DNA of 64,000 nt, taken from assembly GCA_030041495.1 (NCBI GenBank), contig JASHNT010000095.1:79023-143022 (forward strand). The letters run 5' to 3'. Source of the stretch: Bryobacteraceae bacterium. GTDB lineage: Bacteria; Acidobacteriota; Terriglobia; Bryobacterales; Bryobacteraceae. Positions 33,590 through 43,313 of the stretch are shown here, in pieces. Position 1 is the first letter of the stretch; every line of letters begins with the position of its first letter. The translations under genes were made by a program, and so were the position numbers. The notes below the pieces were generated by a model, which was not told the DNA's origin, did not search any database, and saw only the letters and a list, made by a program, of their open reading frames with translations.

Positions 33590-35290
33590 GTGCGAACCAT
33601 CATCGCCTTTCTGATTACCGCCTGCTCGGTTTCGCCCACCGTCTTCGCGCAGAGTCCGTTGACCAAGATCCTGTTGGACGAGCTCACCCGCAATTTCACA
33701 GCCCTCAAGCAGGCTGACCCTCCGCCTTATTTCATGGGCTACGCCGTGACGGAGACCGAGAGCGACGTCATCCAGGCCAGCAGCGGATCGGTGGACACGG
33801 AGAACCACGGCGATATGCGGGAGTTGGATGTAACCGTCCGCACCGGCGACCCCAGCTTCGACAACTACCGCCGGGTCGGCAACGATTATCCGCGCTTTAC
33901 CACGGGAGCGCTGTTGCCGCTGGACGATAACCCGGTAGCTCTCAAGCGCGTGCTGTGGCTCAACACGGATCGGGTGTACCGCGGAGCGGCCCGGCGCCTG
34001 ATTCAGTTGAAGACGGACGAGAAGCTGCGCGCCGCTCCGCAGGACGCCTCGGGCGATTTTTCCCCCGCTCCCGTCCAGGTCAGCTTCACCTCTGCACCCA
34101 AACTCAAATTCAACCAGGCGGATTGGGAGGGAAGGCTGAAAAAGCTCTCAGCGGAATTCAACAATTACCCCGGTGCGCTCAACGCCGAAGTAACCGTGGA
34201 GGCGCAGCGCATCTCTAAGACTTTGGTGACCACGGAAGGAACCCAGATCGAACAGGGCCGCCTGTTTTCGCGCCTGCTGATTACCGCCAACGGCAAGGCC
34301 GCCGACGGCATGGATCTTTCCACCATGGAAACTTTCGAAGCCGATGACCCGTCGAAGCTTCCCAAAGACGCGGAGATTCTGGCTACTGTGAAGAAATCCG
34401 GGGAGCTGCTGGAGAACCTGCTTAAGGCGCAACCGGCCGATCCGTTTGTGGGCCCGGCGATTCTTTCCGGCCGCGCCGCGGGCGTCTTCTTCCACGAAAT
34501 CTTCGGGCATCGCGTGGAGGGCCACCGTCAGAAGGACGAAAACGAAGGCCAGACCTTCACGAAAAGCGTGAACATGCCGGTGCTACCGGACTTCCTCTCG
34601 GTGATTTTCGATCCGACGGTGAAGGAATACAACGGCATCCCGCTCAACGGCTCCTATGAGTTTGACGACGAAGGCGTCAAGGCGCAGCGCGTGACGCTGG
34701 TGGACAAAGGCATCCTCAAGACCTTCCTGATGTCGCGCTCGCCTATCGCCGGATTTCCGCAATCCAACGGGCATGGCCGCCGCCAGCCAGGTTACGAGAT
34801 CGTGTCGCGCCAATCCAACCTGTTTGTCGAATCCACCAATAAGGTCAGCGACGCGCAATTGCGGCAGATGTTGATTGACGAAATCAAGCGCCAAGGCAAG
34901 CCCTACGGCTTGTACTTCGATCAGGTCACTTCCGGGTACACCACAACCCAGCGCGCCGGCCTGCAGGCCTTCACCGTGGTGCCGCTGACGGTCTACAAAG
35001 TTTACCCCGACGGCCGGCCCGATGAGTTGATTCGCGGTGTGGACATCGTGGGCACGCCTTTGGCCAGTTTCGCCAAGATCATGGCGACCTCGGACAAGAG
35101 CGAGGTGTTCAACGGCTACTGCGGCGCGGAATCCGGCTACGTCCCGGTTGCGGCGATTTCCCCGGCGCTGCTGGTGCGCGAGATCGAAGTGCAGCGCAAG
35201 GAGCGGTCGCAGGACCGCCCGCCCTATCTCACCCGCCCCTCCGTGGACGTGCGCATCCCCTCCGCCCGGAGAGACGAGGCGCAGCAATGA
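33590..35290 (+). CDS. TldD-like metallopeptidase with N-terminal signal peptide
   Basis: MRTIIAFLITACSVSPTVFAQ; metal site FFHEIFGHRVEGHRQ (HExxxH); GTG start. Confidence 0.85.
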   Translation: MRTIIAFLITACSVSPTVFAQSPLTKILLDELTRNFTALKQADPPPYFMGYAVTETESDVIQASSGSVDTENHGDMRELDVTVRTGDPSFDNYRRVGNDYPRFTTGALLPLDDNPVALKRVLWLNTDRVYRGAARRLIQLKTDEKLRAAPQDASGDFSPAPVQVSFTSAPKLKFNQADWEGRLKKLSAEFNNYPGALNAEVTVEAQRISKTLVTTEGTQIEQGRLFSRLLITANGKAADGMDLSTMETFEADDPSKLPKDAEILATVKKSGELLENLLKAQPADPFVGPAILSGRAAGVFFHEIFGHRVEGHRQKDENEGQTFTKSVNMPVLPDFLSVIFDPTVKEYNGIPLNGSYEFDDEGVKAQRVTLVDKGILKTFLMSRSPIAGFPQSNGHGRRQPGYEIVSRQSNLFVESTNKVSDAQLRQMLIDEIKRQGKPYGLYFDQVTSGYTTTQRAGLQAFTVVPLTVYKVYPDGRPDELIRGVDIVGTPLASFAKIMATSDKSEVFNGYCGAESGYVPVAAISPALLVREIEVQRKERSQDRPPYLTRPSVDVRIPSARRDEAQQ

Positions 35291-37092
35291 CCCGCCGGAT
35301 CCTGTTATTGCGGGGCGGAAAAGCCGCCGGAGCTGTGCTGTTGATTTCCCGTACCGGCTTCGCGCAAGACATCGTCTTCACCCTGGCCCAGATCGACGGC
35401 GATCCGGTGCTGAAAGCCATGCGCGATGAGATGGATCGCTCCCGCAAGTTGCGCATCGCCGGCGGCGAGGACGCGCCCTATTTCATCAGTTACGACTTCA
35501 CCGACTCCGAGGATTTCCACACCACCGCCACGCTGGGCTCCACGCTGACCACCTCGCACGAGCATGAACGTACACCCAGTGCGCAGGTCCGCGTCGGCAG
35601 CTACCAATTCGACAACACCGGCCACGTTTTTTCGGGCCGCTATAGCGGCTCGCGTTATGACGGAGACTGGCCTCTGGACGACAACTACGAGGCCCTGCGG
35701 GAAGGCTTCTGGCTGCTGACGGACCGGACCTTCAAGGCCGCCATGGAATCCATCGGCCGCAAGCGCGCCTCGCTCAAGAACGCGGCCGCGCAGAGCGGCG
35801 AACAGATCGCGGATTTTTCGCACGCCGACGCGGTGGTCAGCCTGCCTAAAGTGGCGCACAAGAAAATCGACGACGTGGCCCTGACCCAGCGCTTCGCCAA
35901 GCTCTCCGGAGTCTTCACCGCATACCCGGAAGTGCTGTCGTCCAGCGTGGAATATCAACTGATCGACGGCATCACCTACCTGCTGAACTCGGAAGGCACC
36001 GCCATCCGCTACGCCGACCGCTTGAATTGGATGGTCGCGAGGGCGGAAGGCCAGGCTGACGATGGCATGATGATCCACGACGCGATATCCGTGCAAACGC
36101 TGGATCCCGACAAACTGCCTCCGGACGCGGAACTGCGCCCGCAGATCAGCGGCATCGGCGAAAATGTCCGCGATTTGTTGAAGGCTCCCAAGGGAGAGGA
36201 GTACATCGGTCCGGTGCTGTTTGAGCCGGCTGCGGCCGCGCAACTGATGGCGCAACTGGTGGGGGATAATCTGCACGTGCCGCGCAAGCCGCTTTCCGAT
36301 CCGGGAGGCCGCGGCGGCAACATCATCCCCAGCGAATTCGAAACCAGAATTGGCGCGCGCGTGCTGCCGGAGTGGATGGACGTGACTGACGATCCGTCGC
36401 AAACCAGCTGGAACGGCAAACCCCTGGCTGGCTACTATCAATTCGATCTGGAAGGCGTTCCGCCCAAGCCGGTCGCGGTGATCGAAAAGGGAATCCTCAA
36501 GAGCTTCCTGATGACGCGCCAGCCGGTGAAAGGCTTCGCTGCCTCCAACGGCCATGCGCGGCTGCTGGGCAGTTACGGAGCCTACAGTGCGGCCATCGGC
36601 AATCTGGTCGTGAACGCCAGCCAGAGCATGCCTCTGGCCGATTTGAAGAAGCGCGCCGCGCAAATGGCCATGGATCGCGGCAAGGCGTACGCCATGCTGG
36701 TGCGGAAGCTGAACTTTCCATTCGCGGGTACGGTGAGCGAGTTGCAATCGCTGGCGCAGGCCAGCCAACAGTCCGGAGGCTCGGCGTGGCCCTTGAGCCC
36801 TCCCGTGCTTATCTACCGGCTGTATCCGGACGGCCGCGAGGAACTGGTGCGCGGCTTGCGTTTCCGCGGCGTTTCCAGCCGTAGTTTGAGAGACCTTGAA
36901 GCGGCTTCCGCCGAGACCGCGCTGTTCGACTTCATCAACAACTCCGCGCCGCTGGCGATGATTGGCCAGGGGGGCTACGTCGCCGGGACGGCCGTGGTCT
37001 CGCCCGGCATATTGTTTGAAGAACTGGAGCTGGAGCAGCCGCAGGAGCAGTTGCAGAAGCGGCCCATCGTGCCTCCGCCGCCCACGGCGTGA
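35287..37092 (+). CDS. TldE/PmbA-like partner lacking HExxxH
   Basis: Homologous layout to the upstream gene (DVTDDPSQTSWNGKPLAGYYQFDLEGV) but no HExxxH; signal-like N-terminus. Confidence 0.78.
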   Translation: MTRRILLLRGGKAAGAVLLISRTGFAQDIVFTLAQIDGDPVLKAMRDEMDRSRKLRIAGGEDAPYFISYDFTDSEDFHTTATLGSTLTTSHEHERTPSAQVRVGSYQFDNTGHVFSGRYSGSRYDGDWPLDDNYEALREGFWLLTDRTFKAAMESIGRKRASLKNAAAQSGEQIADFSHADAVVSLPKVAHKKIDDVALTQRFAKLSGVFTAYPEVLSSSVEYQLIDGITYLLNSEGTAIRYADRLNWMVARAEGQADDGMMIHDAISVQTLDPDKLPPDAELRPQISGIGENVRDLLKAPKGEEYIGPVLFEPAAAAQLMAQLVGDNLHVPRKPLSDPGGRGGNIIPSEFETRIGARVLPEWMDVTDDPSQTSWNGKPLAGYYQFDLEGVPPKPVAVIEKGILKSFLMTRQPVKGFAASNGHARLLGSYGAYSAAIGNLVVNASQSMPLADLKKRAAQMAMDRGKAYAMLVRKLNFPFAGTVSELQSLAQASQQSGGSAWPLSPPVLIYRLYPDGREELVRGLRFRGVSSRSLRDLEAASAETALFDFINNSAPLAMIGQGGYVAGTAVVSPGILFEELELEQPQEQLQKRPIVPPPPTA

Positions 37093-37111
37093 TCTCCTAG
37101 AGCAAGTCCGC

Positions 37112-39475
37112 ATGCGTTTGTTAGGCCGCACGATTTTCCGGGAAAACTTCTATGGGGCGTCCCTGGGAATCGTGCTCTTCACCTCGGTACTGTACCTGCC
37201 CCTGGCTAAGGGCCTGTTCGAATACCTGGTGCGCAGCTCCAATTCCCCGCGCGAAGTGCTGTATCTGTTCGCGCTGGTGCTGCCGGAGGCTCTGCCGTTC
37301 GCGATTCCGCTGGGCATGCTCACCGGGACTTTGCTCACGCTCAGCCGCATGTCGGCCGACGGCGAAATCACGGCCATGCGCGCGGCTGGTGTTCCGGGAC
37401 GCAGAGTCGCGCCGGCGATCCTGGCCGTCGGGTTCCTGGCGATGCTGGTCACCGCCGCGGCTTCGCTGTGGCTGACTCCGTGGTCCATCGGCGAGCGGTA
37501 CCGCGTCGCCGCGCGCTTGACCGCCAGCCAGCTTACCGCCGACGTGCAGCCGCGCGTCTTCGCCGAGCAATTCCCCAATGAAATCCTTTATACTGCCGAT
37601 GTCATCGATCCCGGCGCTGGTCCGGTAAGCGAATGGAAGCGTGTATTCCTGGCCGACGTGACTCCGCTCGAAAAACGCGCCGTGGGACAAACCGATCGCG
37701 GAGACACCCCACTGGTGATGCTGTCTCCGGAGGCGCGCGCGGTGGCTGAGGTCGCCGACAACCGCATCCTGCTCGACTTGAAAGATGTGACCGAGTATGA
37801 GCTGGGCAAGGACATCAAGTACAACACCGACACCTCGCCCAACCACCTCATGAGCCTGGAAGCGCAGCGGCCCGAGGAAAAAACCAACTCGCACCCGGTG
37901 ACCGAAATGTCCACCATGCCGCTGTACCGCATGGCGTACCGCAAGCATGGCCTGGACCCGGCCGACGTTCGCGACGCGCGCGTCGAGGTAAACCAGCGAT
38001 TGGCTCTGCCCTTGGCTTGCCTGGTGCTGACGCTGGCCGGCATCCCGCTGGGCATCACCTCGCGCCGCGGCGGCAAATCTTCCGCCGTGGTTCTGACCAT
38101 GGCGATCGCCTTCATCTACTACATCGGGATGCTGGGACTGAATAAGATGGCGCGCCAGGGAAGCCTCGGGCCGGAGCTTGCGGTGTGGATTCCGGATGGC
38201 GCGTTTCTGCTGCTGGGCCTGACGATGCTGGCCCGTCTGGAGTTTCCCGGCGATCGCGACTATCTGGCTCGGGCGCTCGCGTTTCTGCGTTCCGTGCGCC
38301 GCGCGCCGCAACAGCACACCTCGCGCGTCATCGGCAGCCTGAAGCCGCGCTCCTGGAGCTTCGGCGTCCCGGTGCTGGCGCAGGTCATCGACATCTACAT
38401 CCTTTCGGGATTCGTCTTCTATTTCATTTTGTGGCTGCTGAGCTTCGTGCTGATGTATCACTTCTTCCAGTTCTTCTCTTTGCTCAGCGACATGATTAAG
38501 AACAACATTCCCATGAGCCACATGCTCAGCTACTTGTTTTTTTTGACTCCGCGGCTGGTCTACACATTCGCCGCCGTGGCCGTGCTGATGGGAGTGCTGG
38601 TGGTGTTCGGCGTGATGTCCAAGAACAATGAGGTCACCGCGTTCAAGGCCTGCGGCGTCAGCAGCTACCGCCTGGCCGCTCCGGTGCTGCTGGCCGGATT
38701 CTTCCTGAGCGTAGGATTGTTCGCCTTCGATCATTACTGGCTGCCCACCGCTGACCGCAAGCAGGACCAGCTCTACAACGAGATCAAGAACAAGCCTCCG
38801 CAAACCTATCTCCGTCCCGATCACAAATGGGTGTACGGCCTCCATGACCGCGTCTATTACTACAAGTATTTCGTTCAGGCAGAGCAAGCGATGCTGGGCG
38901 TCAACGTCTACGAGATCGATCCCTCACACTGGCGCCTGACGCGGCAGATTTCCGCCGACCGCGCGAAATGGGAGCCGAGCCTCAACAAGTGGGTCTTCGA
39001 AAACGGATGGAGCCGCGATTTCAAGGGCGATAAAGTCGGCGGGTTCGATGCTTTCCCCGGTGCGACCAGAACCTTCGCGGAACTGGAAGAGAAGCCCGAC
39101 TACTTCATGAAGGAAAAAACCCAGCCGCTGCAAATGAATTTCTACGAGCTGCGCAATGAAATCAAGGAGCTGAAACAGAGCGGCTTCGCGGACACAGTCG
39201 CGCTCGAGGTGCAGTTGCAGAAGAAGTTCGCCGCCCCGCTGGGCGCGTTGATTCTGGCGTTGGTCTCGGTGCCCTTCGCGTTTTCCTCCGGCAACCGCGG
39301 AGGCATGGCCGGCGTCGGCATCAGCGTGATCATCTTCATGACCTACTGGGGCCTCGACCGTCTGCTCGAAGAGGTCGGCAACCAGAGCCAGTTGTCGCCA
39401 ACAGTCGCCGCGTGGTCGCCCGATGCGATTTTCGCGTTAGTTGGCCTATACTTCGTCGCTCGCATGCGGACTTGA
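37112..39475 (+). CDS. LptF-LptG fusion: two YjgP/YjgQ permease domains in one polypeptide
   Basis: Two complete LptF/G units: LSRMSADGEITAMRAAGVPGRR...LALPLACLVLTLAGIPLGI, and VFGVMSKNNEVTAFKACGVSSYR...FAAPLGALILALVSVPFAF. Confidence 0.85.
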   Translation: MRLLGRTIFRENFYGASLGIVLFTSVLYLPLAKGLFEYLVRSSNSPREVLYLFALVLPEALPFAIPLGMLTGTLLTLSRMSADGEITAMRAAGVPGRRVAPAILAVGFLAMLVTAAASLWLTPWSIGERYRVAARLTASQLTADVQPRVFAEQFPNEILYTADVIDPGAGPVSEWKRVFLADVTPLEKRAVGQTDRGDTPLVMLSPEARAVAEVADNRILLDLKDVTEYELGKDIKYNTDTSPNHLMSLEAQRPEEKTNSHPVTEMSTMPLYRMAYRKHGLDPADVRDARVEVNQRLALPLACLVLTLAGIPLGITSRRGGKSSAVVLTMAIAFIYYIGMLGLNKMARQGSLGPELAVWIPDGAFLLLGLTMLARLEFPGDRDYLARALAFLRSVRRAPQQHTSRVIGSLKPRSWSFGVPVLAQVIDIYILSGFVFYFILWLLSFVLMYHFFQFFSLLSDMIKNNIPMSHMLSYLFFLTPRLVYTFAAVAVLMGVLVVFGVMSKNNEVTAFKACGVSSYRLAAPVLLAGFFLSVGLFAFDHYWLPTADRKQDQLYNEIKNKPPQTYLRPDHKWVYGLHDRVYYYKYFVQAEQAMLGVNVYEIDPSHWRLTRQISADRAKWEPSLNKWVFENGWSRDFKGDKVGGFDAFPGATRTFAELEEKPDYFMKEKTQPLQMNFYELRNEIKELKQSGFADTVALEVQLQKKFAAPLGALILALVSVPFAFSSGNRGGMAGVGISVIIFMTYWGLDRLLEEVGNQSQLSPTVAAWSPDAIFALVGLYFVARMRT

Positions 39476-39513
39476 GTCTCGCCCCGCGCCAAGCCCGGTG
39501 TATCCTAGTGTCC

Positions 39514-41400
39514 ATGCACCACCGCGCCTTGTTCCTGTTGCCCTTGGCCGCCGCACTGGCCTTCCCTGTACTCGCGCAAGTGGATCTGACCGGCACCTGG
39601 GCCGACCGCATCACCGAGGATAACTACGAGCGCTCGGGCGGTCCGCCGCTCGGCGATTATCAGGGCATTCCGCTCAACGACGCCGGCCGCATGAAGGCCG
39701 ACAGCCACGACCATTCCGAATGGAGCCTGCCCGAGTTCCAATGCCGTCCGCATCCTGGCCCCTATCAATGGCGAGCGCTGGGTGCCGTGCGCATCTCGCA
39801 AGAGGTCGACCCGGTTTCGCGCGAAGTCAGCGTCTATCACTTCGAGTATCTGCGCTCGCTGGAACGGCCCATTTACATGGATGGGCGCCCGCATCCGCCG
39901 GAATACGCTCCGCATTCTTGGTCCGGATTTTCCACCGGAAAGTGGCAAGGCAACATGCTGGTGATCACCACCACGCATCTCAAGGGCGCGTATCTGCGGC
40001 GCAACGGCGCGTCCTTCAGCGATGACGCCACCATGATGGAGTACCTCACACGCCACGCCAATTATCTGCTGATCACCATGATCATCACCGACCCGGTCTG
40101 GCTGGAGGAGCCGTTCATCCAGACCACGCACTACGAACTGGACCCACATACGCAGTTGACGCTTTATCCTTGCACCGTGAGCGAAGAAAATATTTCGACC
40201 GCGGTTCCGCATTTCCTCCCGGGGCAGAATCCGAACCTCGGCGCGGACGATATTCCGCCGCAAGCCGCGCGCGGCGGGGCCGAATCGATTTATCCGGAGT
40301 ATCGCAAGAAGCTGAAAGACCCGACCTATAACGCCGCTAAGACCGAGCCGATCTCGCGAACTCCCCCGCCCGCGCCCAATCCCGCGCCCGACGGCGAGAT
40401 TCATATCCTTCCGGTGCAGGGCAACGTCTACATGCTGGTGGGCGATGGCGGAAACGTCACGGCGTCGATCGGCAAGGATGGCATCTTACTGGTGGACGCC
40501 GGACGCGAAGACATGGCCACCAAGATGAAGCAGGTCCTTTTGCAATTGGCGACACAGATCACCTCGTCTCCCGAGCCGAACCGTTGCCTCGGCCTGCACT
40601 GCGCGCAAACTCCCGGCGGCTGGACCAGCCCGTCGCTCAACGCGACAATCAGCTCGCCTGCGCCGCCCAAGCCGGTGCGCTTCATCTTCGATACCAGTAT
40701 CGACGCCGATCACACCGGCGGAAACGCCAAGCTCGCCGAGTTGCCGGCCAATTCTAAAATCGTCGGCGTGACGTTTCCTCCCGTTGGCGTGTCGCCGGAA
40801 GCCGAGATTATCGCGTACGAAACCGTGCTCCAGCGCATGAGCGAAGGCCCGAACGGAAAGCCTAGCGTGCCCTCCACGGCATGGCCGACGGAAACCTATC
40901 ACGTCAATACCTACAAGCTCAGCCAGTTCTTCAACGGCGAAGGAGTGGAGGCGTTCCATATTCCCAACGCCCACACCGACGGCGACAGCATCGTCTACTT
41001 CCGCTACTCGGACGTCATCAGCGCCGGCGACATTCTTCGCACCGACAGTTACCCGGTGATCGAAGTCGACAAGGGCGGGACCATCGACGGGGTGCTGGCC
41101 GGGCTGAACTGGCTGCTGGATATCGCTATTCCGGAATTCCGTTCGCAGGGCGGAACCATGATCATTCCCGGCCATGGCCGCCTGTGCGACATCGGCGACG
41201 TGGCGAACTATCGCAACATGGTGTCCTTAATGCGCGACCGCATTCAAGATCTCATCAACAAGGGCATGACGCTGGAACAAGTGAAGGCCGCCAAGCCGAC
41301 CTTCGATTACGACGGCTTGTACGGATCGACCAGTGGCGACTGGACCACCGACATGTTCATCGAGGCCGCCTACAAAAGTCTGAAAAAGCAGGTAAAGTAA
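39514..41400 (+). CDS. Secreted two-domain protein: N-terminal domain of unknown function + MBL-fold metallo-hydrolase
   Basis: Signal peptide; N-domain LTGTWADRITEDNYERSGGPPLGDYQGIPLN; MBL domain FDTSIDADHTGGNAKLAE...HIPNAHTDGDSIVYF...IIPGHGRLCD. Confidence 0.8.
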   Translation: MHHRALFLLPLAAALAFPVLAQVDLTGTWADRITEDNYERSGGPPLGDYQGIPLNDAGRMKADSHDHSEWSLPEFQCRPHPGPYQWRALGAVRISQEVDPVSREVSVYHFEYLRSLERPIYMDGRPHPPEYAPHSWSGFSTGKWQGNMLVITTTHLKGAYLRRNGASFSDDATMMEYLTRHANYLLITMIITDPVWLEEPFIQTTHYELDPHTQLTLYPCTVSEENISTAVPHFLPGQNPNLGADDIPPQAARGGAESIYPEYRKKLKDPTYNAAKTEPISRTPPPAPNPAPDGEIHILPVQGNVYMLVGDGGNVTASIGKDGILLVDAGREDMATKMKQVLLQLATQITSSPEPNRCLGLHCAQTPGGWTSPSLNATISSPAPPKPVRFIFDTSIDADHTGGNAKLAELPANSKIVGVTFPPVGVSPEAEIIAYETVLQRMSEGPNGKPSVPSTAWPTETYHVNTYKLSQFFNGEGVEAFHIPNAHTDGDSIVYFRYSDVISAGDILRTDSYPVIEVDKGGTIDGVLAGLNWLLDIAIPEFRSQGGTMIIPGHGRLCDIGDVANYRNMVSLMRDRIQDLINKGMTLEQVKAAKPTFDYDGLYGSTSGDWTTDMFIEAAYKSLKKQVK

Positions 41401-41422
41401 GTACGAGGTTGAGGGGGAGCTT

Positions 41423-41824
41423 ATGAAGCAAAAACTGGCGGTCTTGCTGGCTTTGGCGGGGGCGTTTTTCGCCGGGACGCGCGCTTACGCGCACCATTCT
41501 CTTGCGGCGACTTATTACGCCGACAAAGAAGTTACGCTCGACGGAAAGATCGAGCAGATTCTGTTGCGCAATCCGCATTCGTTTTTGCAGATCGACGCCC
41601 CGGATGAGGCCGGCGTGATGCAGCGCTGGTCGCTGGAATGGCGCTCCTCCGGCCAACTCGGCCAGCAGGGCATCAAGCGCGACACGCTGGTGGTCGGCGA
41701 TGAAGTCGTGATCACCATGAACCCCTCGCGCACGCCCGGCGATCATCGGGGCGCGCTGAAGACTCTGCATCGCAAATCTGACGGATTCGGTTGGGGCACC
41801 AAACCCGGTGAAACCATCGACTAG
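41423..41824 (+). CDS. DUF6152-like secreted protein
   Basis: HHSLAATYYADKEVTLDGKIEQILLRNPHSFLQID; signal peptide. Confidence 0.7.
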   Translation: MKQKLAVLLALAGAFFAGTRAYAHHSLAATYYADKEVTLDGKIEQILLRNPHSFLQIDAPDEAGVMQRWSLEWRSSGQLGQQGIKRDTLVVGDEVVITMNPSRTPGDHRGALKTLHRKSDGFGWGTKPGETID

Positions 41825-41831
41825 GCATTCC

Positions 41832-42587
41832 ATGCCCTTGGTTGCCGTCGGGGCGCTACTCGCCGCGGCGTGCGTGATGGCTCAGCCTGCCGGTGGAGGC
41901 CGGGGCCGCGGCGGCGGACGAGGCGCTCCGCAGAACCCTCGCGCATCCGCGGCGATCGACATGACCGGCTACTGGGTCTCCGTGGTCACCGAGGATTGGC
42001 GCTACCGCATGGTGACCCCGCCCAAAGGGCAATATCTCGGCATTCCGCTCACGCAGGAAGGCCGCCGCACTGCTGACGCCTGGGACCCGGCCAAGGATGA
42101 AGCCGCGGGCCTGCAATGCCGGGGCTTCGGCGCGGCAGCCATCATGCGAGTGCCTGGCCGTTTCCACATCACCTGGACCAATGACACCACCATGCAGATC
42201 GAGGCTGATAGCGGCACCCAGACTCGCGTATTCCACTTCGGCGGCGCTGCGCCCGCCGATACTCAGCCCTCGTGGCAAGGCTACTCGATCGCGCAATGGG
42301 AGCCCGCAACAACCGCTCGCGGCGAGCCTCGCGCCGGGGATTTGAAGGTCGTCACCACGCACATGCTCGCAGGCTACGTGCGCAAGAACGGAGTCCCTTA
42401 CAGCGCCAACGCCGTGCTGACCGAATACTACGACCGCCTCCAAGGCCCCAATGGAGACGAATGGCTGGTGGTAACCACCGAAGTCAACGATCCCCTAGAC
42501 TTCACCATGCCCTTCGTCACAACGACACACTTCAAGAAGGAGCCGGACGCGACCGGCTGGGACCCTCAGCCATGCTCGGCAAGGTAG
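41832..42587 (+). CDS. Secreted hypothetical, paralog of the N-domain of the 39514 protein
   Basis: DMTGYWVSVVTEDWRYRMVTPPKGQYLGIPLTQEGRRTADAWDP matches the N-domain pattern. Confidence 0.65.
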   Translation: MPLVAVGALLAAACVMAQPAGGGRGRGGGRGAPQNPRASAAIDMTGYWVSVVTEDWRYRMVTPPKGQYLGIPLTQEGRRTADAWDPAKDEAAGLQCRGFGAAAIMRVPGRFHITWTNDTTMQIEADSGTQTRVFHFGGAAPADTQPSWQGYSIAQWEPATTARGEPRAGDLKVVTTHMLAGYVRKNGVPYSANAVLTEYYDRLQGPNGDEWLVVTTEVNDPLDFTMPFVTTTHFKKEPDATGWDPQPCSAR

Positions 42588-42590
42588 CAG

Positions 42591-43258
42591 TTGCTTTCGG
42601 AGTGCCTCGGCAGCGTGTTGACCTTTGGCCAAGTGCCTGACGAGGAGTTGCGTTTCGAGGAGGCGTCGATCTCTCCGAAGACCCCAGCGGACGACCAGGG
42701 CCGCCCAGCACCTCCCGGGGCAAACGAGAGGACCTACTACGCCTATGGAGTCCTTCGGGACTTCCTCATGCGGGCGTATCGGCTAGAGGACCCGAGGGAG
42801 CAAATCCGCGGTCCCGCATGGATCGGAGAGAACCGATACGAGATTGTGGCCACATCGCCGCCCGGCGCAGCCCCGCAGGAAACACTGACGCGGTACTCCT
42901 TCCGAGCCGGCCACCGTGAGCAACCCCAGCGTAACGATCCGGCTGGGCGGGCAGGGGGGCGCCTTCCGCGGCCGGTCCAGGCCTCGTCATTGGGATGGGT
43001 GCCGGAACGGTCAGCCATTGGACGGCACGCAACCAGAACATGCGGCAACTCGCGGCGGCGCTGCGGGCCGTGGCACGCCGTCCGGTTCTCGACGAATCCA
43101 ATCTAACCGGCACGTTTGACTTTGCTCTGGGGTACGATCGCGCCAAAGAGGGCGCCTTGCTCGATGCGCTCCAGCAGCAACTCGGGCTACAACTGCTCGA
43201 CTCGATTGCATCGTTCGATGTTGTCGTCATCGATCACGTCGAGCCTATCCTCCCTTAG
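42591..43258 (+). pseudogene. Degenerate TIGR03435-like gene
   Basis: N-terminal FEEASISPKTP...LRDFLMRAYRLEDPREQIRGPAWIGENRYEIVATSPPGA in one frame; C-terminal DESNLTGTFDFALGY...DSIASFDVVVIDHVEPILP in another; middle missing or scrambled. Confidence 0.75.
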
Positions 43259-43313
43259 AAGTAGAAATTCGCATCGACGAGCGGACTTACGTCGGTTGGT
43301 ATAATTCGGCACG

